Source: Bacteroidaceae bacterium
GTDB lineage: Bacteria; Bacteroidota; Bacteroidia; Bacteroidales; Bacteroidaceae
Length of the DNA: 9,025 bases
Assembly: GCA_016302965.1 (NCBI GenBank)
Contig: JAEDMP010000086.1
Coordinates: forward strand, 1 to 9,025
Direction of reading: 5' to 3'
The translations under genes and the position numbers were made by a program. The first letter of the stretch is position 1. Each line of letters starts with the position of its first letter. Below, one piece after another: positions 7,001 through 9,025 of this stretch. Below the pieces are notes generated by a model that had not been told where the DNA came from, did no database searches, and saw only the letters and a program-made list of their open reading frames with translations.

Positions 7001-8600
7001 GTCCGATATACTCGGTGAGCGACATCACCAGTTCCTCACGGATGGAGTCGATGGCAGGGTTGGTTACCTGGGCAAACTGCTGGCGGAAATAGTTGAAGAA
7101 AATCTGGGGCTTGTCGGAGAGCACGGCCAGAGGGGTGTCGTTACCCATGGCTGCGGTTGGCTCTTGGGCCTTGGTCGACATGGGTACGATGGTGCCGTCG
7201 ACATCCTCTTCGCCGTAGCCGAACATCATTTCGTGTTTTACCAGGTCGGGCACGGCATTCTCCACCTTGCGTCCGCTCTTCAGTTTCTCCAACTGGATGC
7301 GGTTGGTAGAGAGCCATTGGCGGTAAGGATGGGCAGCGGCAAGGCGCTCCTTGATTTCTCCGTCATAATAGATTTTGCCTTCCTGGGTATCAATCAGCAG
7401 AATCTTGCCGGGCTGCAGACGCCCCTTCTCGGCAATCTCTGTGGGGTCGAAGTCCATGACACCCACCTCACTGGCCACTACCATCATGTCGTTCTTGGTG
7501 ATGGTGTAACGGGCGGGGCGCAGACCGTTGCGGTCGAGCATACCGCCGGCATAGCGGCCGTCGCTGAAGAGCAGGGCTGCAGGACCATCCCAAGGCTCCA
7601 TCAGGATGGAGTGGTATTCGTAGAAAGCCTTGAGATCTTCGGTGATGGGGTTCTTGTCGTTGAAGCTCTCGGGCACCATCACGCTCATGGCATGGGGCAG
7701 GGAGAGACCGCTCATGACGAAGAACTCAAATACGTTGTCGAGGCTGGCAGAGTCGCTCATGCCCGGTTGCACGATGGGTGAAATCTTGCGGATGTCGCCC
7801 AGTGCCTCGCTGTTGAGCACACTCTCGCGTGCCTGCATCCAGCCGCGGTTGCCTCGGATGGTGTTGATCTCACCGTTGTGGCAGAGCAAACGGAAAGGCT
7901 GGGCCAGACTCCAGGTTGGGAAGGTGTTGGTGGAGAAGCGGCTGTGGACGAGTGCCAGACCGCTGGTGAAATAATTGTTGGTCAGGTCGGGGAAATACTG
8001 TCGCAGCTGAAGGCTGGAGAGCATGCCCTTGTAGATGATATTCTTGCTGGAGAGGGAGCAGATATAGAAGTCTTTGTCTTGGATGCGCTTCTCTATCTTC
8101 TTCCTTATTATATATAAGGTGCGTTCAAAGACAGGCACCTTGTCATCGGTCACACCGGTCACAAAGAGCTGTTTGATGGCGGGCTCGTTGTCGAGAGCGG
8201 CCTTTCCGAGGCAGCCAGGGTTGGTGGGAACATTGCGCAAGTGCATCAGGGAGAGGCCCTCTCGCTCTATCTCCTCAATCATTACCGAAAGAATCTCGCT
8301 CTGCTTGTGTTGTTCCTTGGGCAGGAACACGAGACCTGTTCCGTATTTTCCTTTTTCGGGAACGGGAATACCTTGTAGCAGAATAAACTCGTGGGGAATC
8401 TGGAGCATGATACCTGCTCCGTCGCCAGTCTTGTTGTCGGCACCTTCTGCACCGCGGTGTCTCATGTTCTCGAGCACCTTTAGCGCATTGTCAACCAACT
8501 CGTGGCTCTTGTTTCCGTGAATGTTAACCACCATACCGACTCCACATGCGTCGTGTTCATAGGCGGCATTATACAATCCATTTGCCATATTTAGTTGCAT
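4083..8600 (-). CDS. gltB: Glutamate synthase large (alpha) subunit
   Basis: GltB hydrolyses glutamine and channels the ammonia to 2-oxoglutarate, yielding glutamate; with GltD it forms GOGAT, the partner of glutamine synthetase in ammonia assimilation. The 1505-residue product is full length. The class II glutaminase domain starts at Cys19 (HDACGVG), the nucleophile exposed by removing a short propeptide, and continues with RFSTNT (221-226) and HNGEINT (241-247). A central linker domain follows. The FMN-binding synthase domain covers about 850-1200, with TGEGGED (898-904), KPGEGGQLPG (951-960) and EGGTGASP (1041-1048). Cys1116, Cys1122 and Cys1127 (C-x5-C-x4-C) bind the [3Fe-4S] cluster. The C-terminal glycine-rich beta-helix domain (about 1285-1430) includes GNTGLYGATSG. 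The 18-residue leader before Cys19 is short next to E. coli GltB. Met5 is an alternative start; neither has a Shine-Dalgarno sequence. gltD follows after 13 bases. Confidence 0.98.
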   Translation of the reverse strand: MQLNMANGLYNAAYEHDACGVGMVVNIHGNKSHELVDNALKVLENMRHRGAEGADNKTGDGAGIMLQIPHEFILLQGIPVPEKGKYGTGLVFLPKEQHKQSEILSVMIEEIEREGLSLMHLRNVPTNPGCLGKAALDNEPAIKQLFVTGVTDDKVPVFERTLYIIRKKIEKRIQDKDFYICSLSSKNIIYKGMLSSLQLRQYFPDLTNNYFTSGLALVHSRFSTNTFPTWSLAQPFRLLCHNGEINTIRGNRGWMQARESVLNSEALGDIRKISPIVQPGMSDSASLDNVFEFFVMSGLSLPHAMSVMVPESFNDKNPITEDLKAFYEYHSILMEPWDGPAALLFSDGRYAGGMLDRNGLRPARYTITKNDMMVVASEVGVMDFDPTEIAEKGRLQPGKILLIDTQEGKIYYDGEIKERLAAAHPYRQWLSTNRIQLEKLKSGRKVENAVPDLVKHEMMFGYGEEDVDGTIVPMSTKAQEPTAAMGNDTPLAVLSDKPQIFFNYFRQQFAQVTNPAIDSIREELVMSLTEYIGRVGTGILSPDETNCKMVRLPHPILNNTQLDILCNIRYKGFNTVKLPILFECAKGEAGLRDALDQLCKDAERSVDEGYNYIILSDRDVDETHAAIPSLLAVSAVHHYLISVGKRVQTALIVESGEIRETMHAALLLGYGASALCPYMTFAILDDLVNRHKIQEDYATAEANYIKAVKKGLFKIMAKMGISTIRSYRGAKIFESIGLSERLLRNYFGTETSTIGGIGLETIARDAIRFHDMAYPKDPNAQSLNFDFLPNLGQFNYRKDGIKHAWNPETIATLQLATHTGNYAKFKEFTRLVDEKEAPIFIRDFFGFKRNPISIDQVEPVENIVKHFVAGAMSFGALSKEAHEAICLAMNKIGARSNTGEGGEDNERFHATIDGISLSSKTKQIASGRFGVTTEYLVNAEEIQIKVAQGAKPGEGGQLPGFKVNEIIAKTRHSIPGISLISPPPHHDIYSIEDLAQLIFDLKNVNPKAAVSVKLVAESGVGTIAAGVAKAKADLIVISGAEGGTGASPASSMRFAGISPEIGLSETQQTLVKNGLRGQVRLQVDGQLKTGRDIILMALLGAEEFGFGTTCLIVLGCVMMRKCNLNTCPLGVTTQNPELRKHFIGKYEFLVNYFTFLAQEVREYLAEMGFTKLDDIVGHTELINRDRKVGTDDPKFKTLDFSRLLFKEPQHCQLHYDHQSVSPLTQTLEEVLDQQIIRASEKAFTRQEEVNLDYAIKNTDRAVGTMLSGMIASKFGDEGLPADTINVKFKGSAGQSFGAFLMKGVNFKLEGEANDYFGKGLSGGRIAILPPTRSNFSAEENIIAGNTGLYGATSGELYINGKVGERFGVRNSGAIAVIEGAGDHCCEYMTGGRVVVLGETGRNFAAGMSGGVAYVWDKNHNFDYFCNMDMVEINLVEESSYRKELHELIRQHYLYTGSKLALTMLDDWNRYVEDFIQVVPIEYKRVLQEEQVKKLQQKIADMQRDY

Positions 8601-8640
8601 TAAGTTTGATTATACTTGCTTTTTGCTTACAATTTGGCTG

Positions 8641-8670
8641 CAAAATTACTAAATTACTGACAAACTGAAA
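8641..8670 (-). promoter_or_regulatory. Probable gltBD promoter
   Basis: On the minus strand TAATTTTG (8648-8641) matches the Bacteroidota -7 consensus TAnnTTTG exactly. TTTC (8670-8667), 18 bases upstream, is a three-of-four match to the -33 box. Transcription would start near 8634, about 35 bases before the gltB ATG. A second perfect -7 match, TACGTTTG, lies farther upstream at 8784-8777 but lacks a -33 partner. Confidence 0.5.
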
Positions 8671-8725
8671 TGTTATTTCTTGTTATTCAATCTACTATTT
8701 TGCCATTTCTTTCAATTGGTAAGGT

Positions 8726-8750
8726 AAACCGCAAGTTTTACTTACGGTTT
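8726..8750. repeat. Imperfect 25-base palindrome upstream of gltB
   Basis: AAACCG-c-AAGT (8726-8736) pairs with ACTT-a-CGGTTT (8740-8750) around TTT, with one mismatched pair. It is centred about 90 bases upstream of the likely gltB -7 box, a reasonable distance for an activator or other regulator of glutamate synthase. No U-tract directly follows on the minus strand. On the plus strand GAAATGTTTTT follows, a poor terminator tail, and no plus-strand gene precedes it. An operator is the preferred but unproven reading. Confidence 0.45.
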
Positions 8751-8853
8751 GAAATGTTTTTCCGTAAAATCTCATACAAACGTAACTTTGACATTTTGCG
8801 TTGATTTTTTTGTAAGATGCTGCTCGAATCCAGCGTAGAGTCGTTTGTTCAGG

Positions 8854-8890
8854 AAAAAAAATCCCCCTCAATCGCAGGAATGAGGGGGAT
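8854..8890 (-). terminator. Strong intrinsic terminator of the right-edge gene
   Basis: Read on the minus strand, ATCCCCCTCA (8890-8881) pairs perfectly with TGAGGGGGAT (8870-8861) around a 10-base loop and runs directly into a string of T (8861-8854). It begins 37 bases after the stop codon of the gene at the right edge and isolates the gltBD promoter region from that transcript. Confidence 0.92.
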
Positions 8891-8926
8891 GGAACTTGGA
8901 AATATTCAGTATTGGTTTCCGAAATA

Positions 8927-9025
8927 TTATTTCAGTATGGTACCGGCTACAGAATATTTGGTGTTGTTTCTAAGGATGGTGATGCGTCCGTTTTCAATCA
9001 CCTTGTTGATGGGAGCAGAAACGGT
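8927..9025 (-). CDS. C-terminal end of an unidentified protein with a Bacteroidota-type tail signature
   Basis: Only the last 32 codons and the TAA (8929-8927) are inside the window; the gene starts beyond the right edge. The frame is open to the edge and the terminator at 8854-8890 follows, so it is a real gene end. The visible residues include API-NKVIENG and then NGRITILRNNTKYSVAG before the final TILK. This resembles a short tail (ENGxxxIxRxGxxYxxxG) found at the C-terminus of many surface or secreted Prevotella/Bacteroides proteins, where it may serve as a sorting signal. That is recalled from general familiarity with such proteins, not tested here. The function of the main part of the protein cannot be judged. 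Confidence 0.75.
   Translation of the reverse strand, partial: TVSAPINKVIENGRITILRNNTKYSVAGTILK

Noticed and set aside
1..9025. CRISPR arrays, insertion sequences, prophage genes, tRNA or rRNA genes, or a novel defence system
   Set aside because: No regularly spaced repeats, transposase or integrase-like frames or RNA gene sequences were seen. The genes present are metabolic or architectural, and gene content and terminators look like stable core chromosome.

Overview
The window looks like ordinary chromosome of a Bacteroidota bacterium, most likely a Prevotella-like gut or oral lineage. The evidence is: promoter-like boxes of the Bacteroidota type (TAnnTTTG) ahead of the HU-like gene and gltB; mostly no Shine-Dalgarno sequences (one gene is a clear exception); an HU-HIG type DNA-binding protein, a family typical of this phylum; and, at the right edge, the end of a protein carrying a short C-terminal signature seen on many Prevotella/Bacteroides proteins. 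The genus is an inference, not a proof.

Layout from left to right. Positions 3-272 hold the 3' end of an unrecognised plus-strand gene for a charged, probably coiled-coil protein. A spacer without a convincing gene (273-625) follows and holds a cluster of TGTAACG/CGTTACA repeats and a 12-bp inverted repeat. A minus-strand gene for an HU-related protein (626-1072) has its own well-formed promoter. The divergent spacer 1073-1535 contains that promoter and two exact copies, plus one degenerate copy, of a palindrome at two-helical-turn spacing. A plus-strand gene (1536-2615) encodes an exported choloylglycine-hydrolase-family enzyme (bile salt hydrolase / penicillin V acylase type). A bidirectional terminator (2657-2694) separates it from the convergent gltB-gltD operon.

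The largest part of the window, 2723-8600 on the minus strand, encodes both subunits of glutamate synthase. gltB is upstream and gltD follows after 13 bases. Together they make glutamate from glutamine and 2-oxoglutarate, the second half of the GS-GOGAT ammonia assimilation cycle. Upstream of gltB lie a probable promoter and an imperfect 25-base palindrome that could be an operator. Beyond that a strong minus-strand terminator closes the transcript of a gene of which only the last 32 codons are in the window.

I found no sign of a new multi-gene system, mobile element, CRISPR array, tRNA or rRNA. The observations most worth a second look are non-coding (the tandem palindromes at 1238-1301, the repeat cluster at 396-498 and the palindrome at 8726-8750), plus a protein-like reading frame just after the HU gene and the substrate question for the hydrolase.
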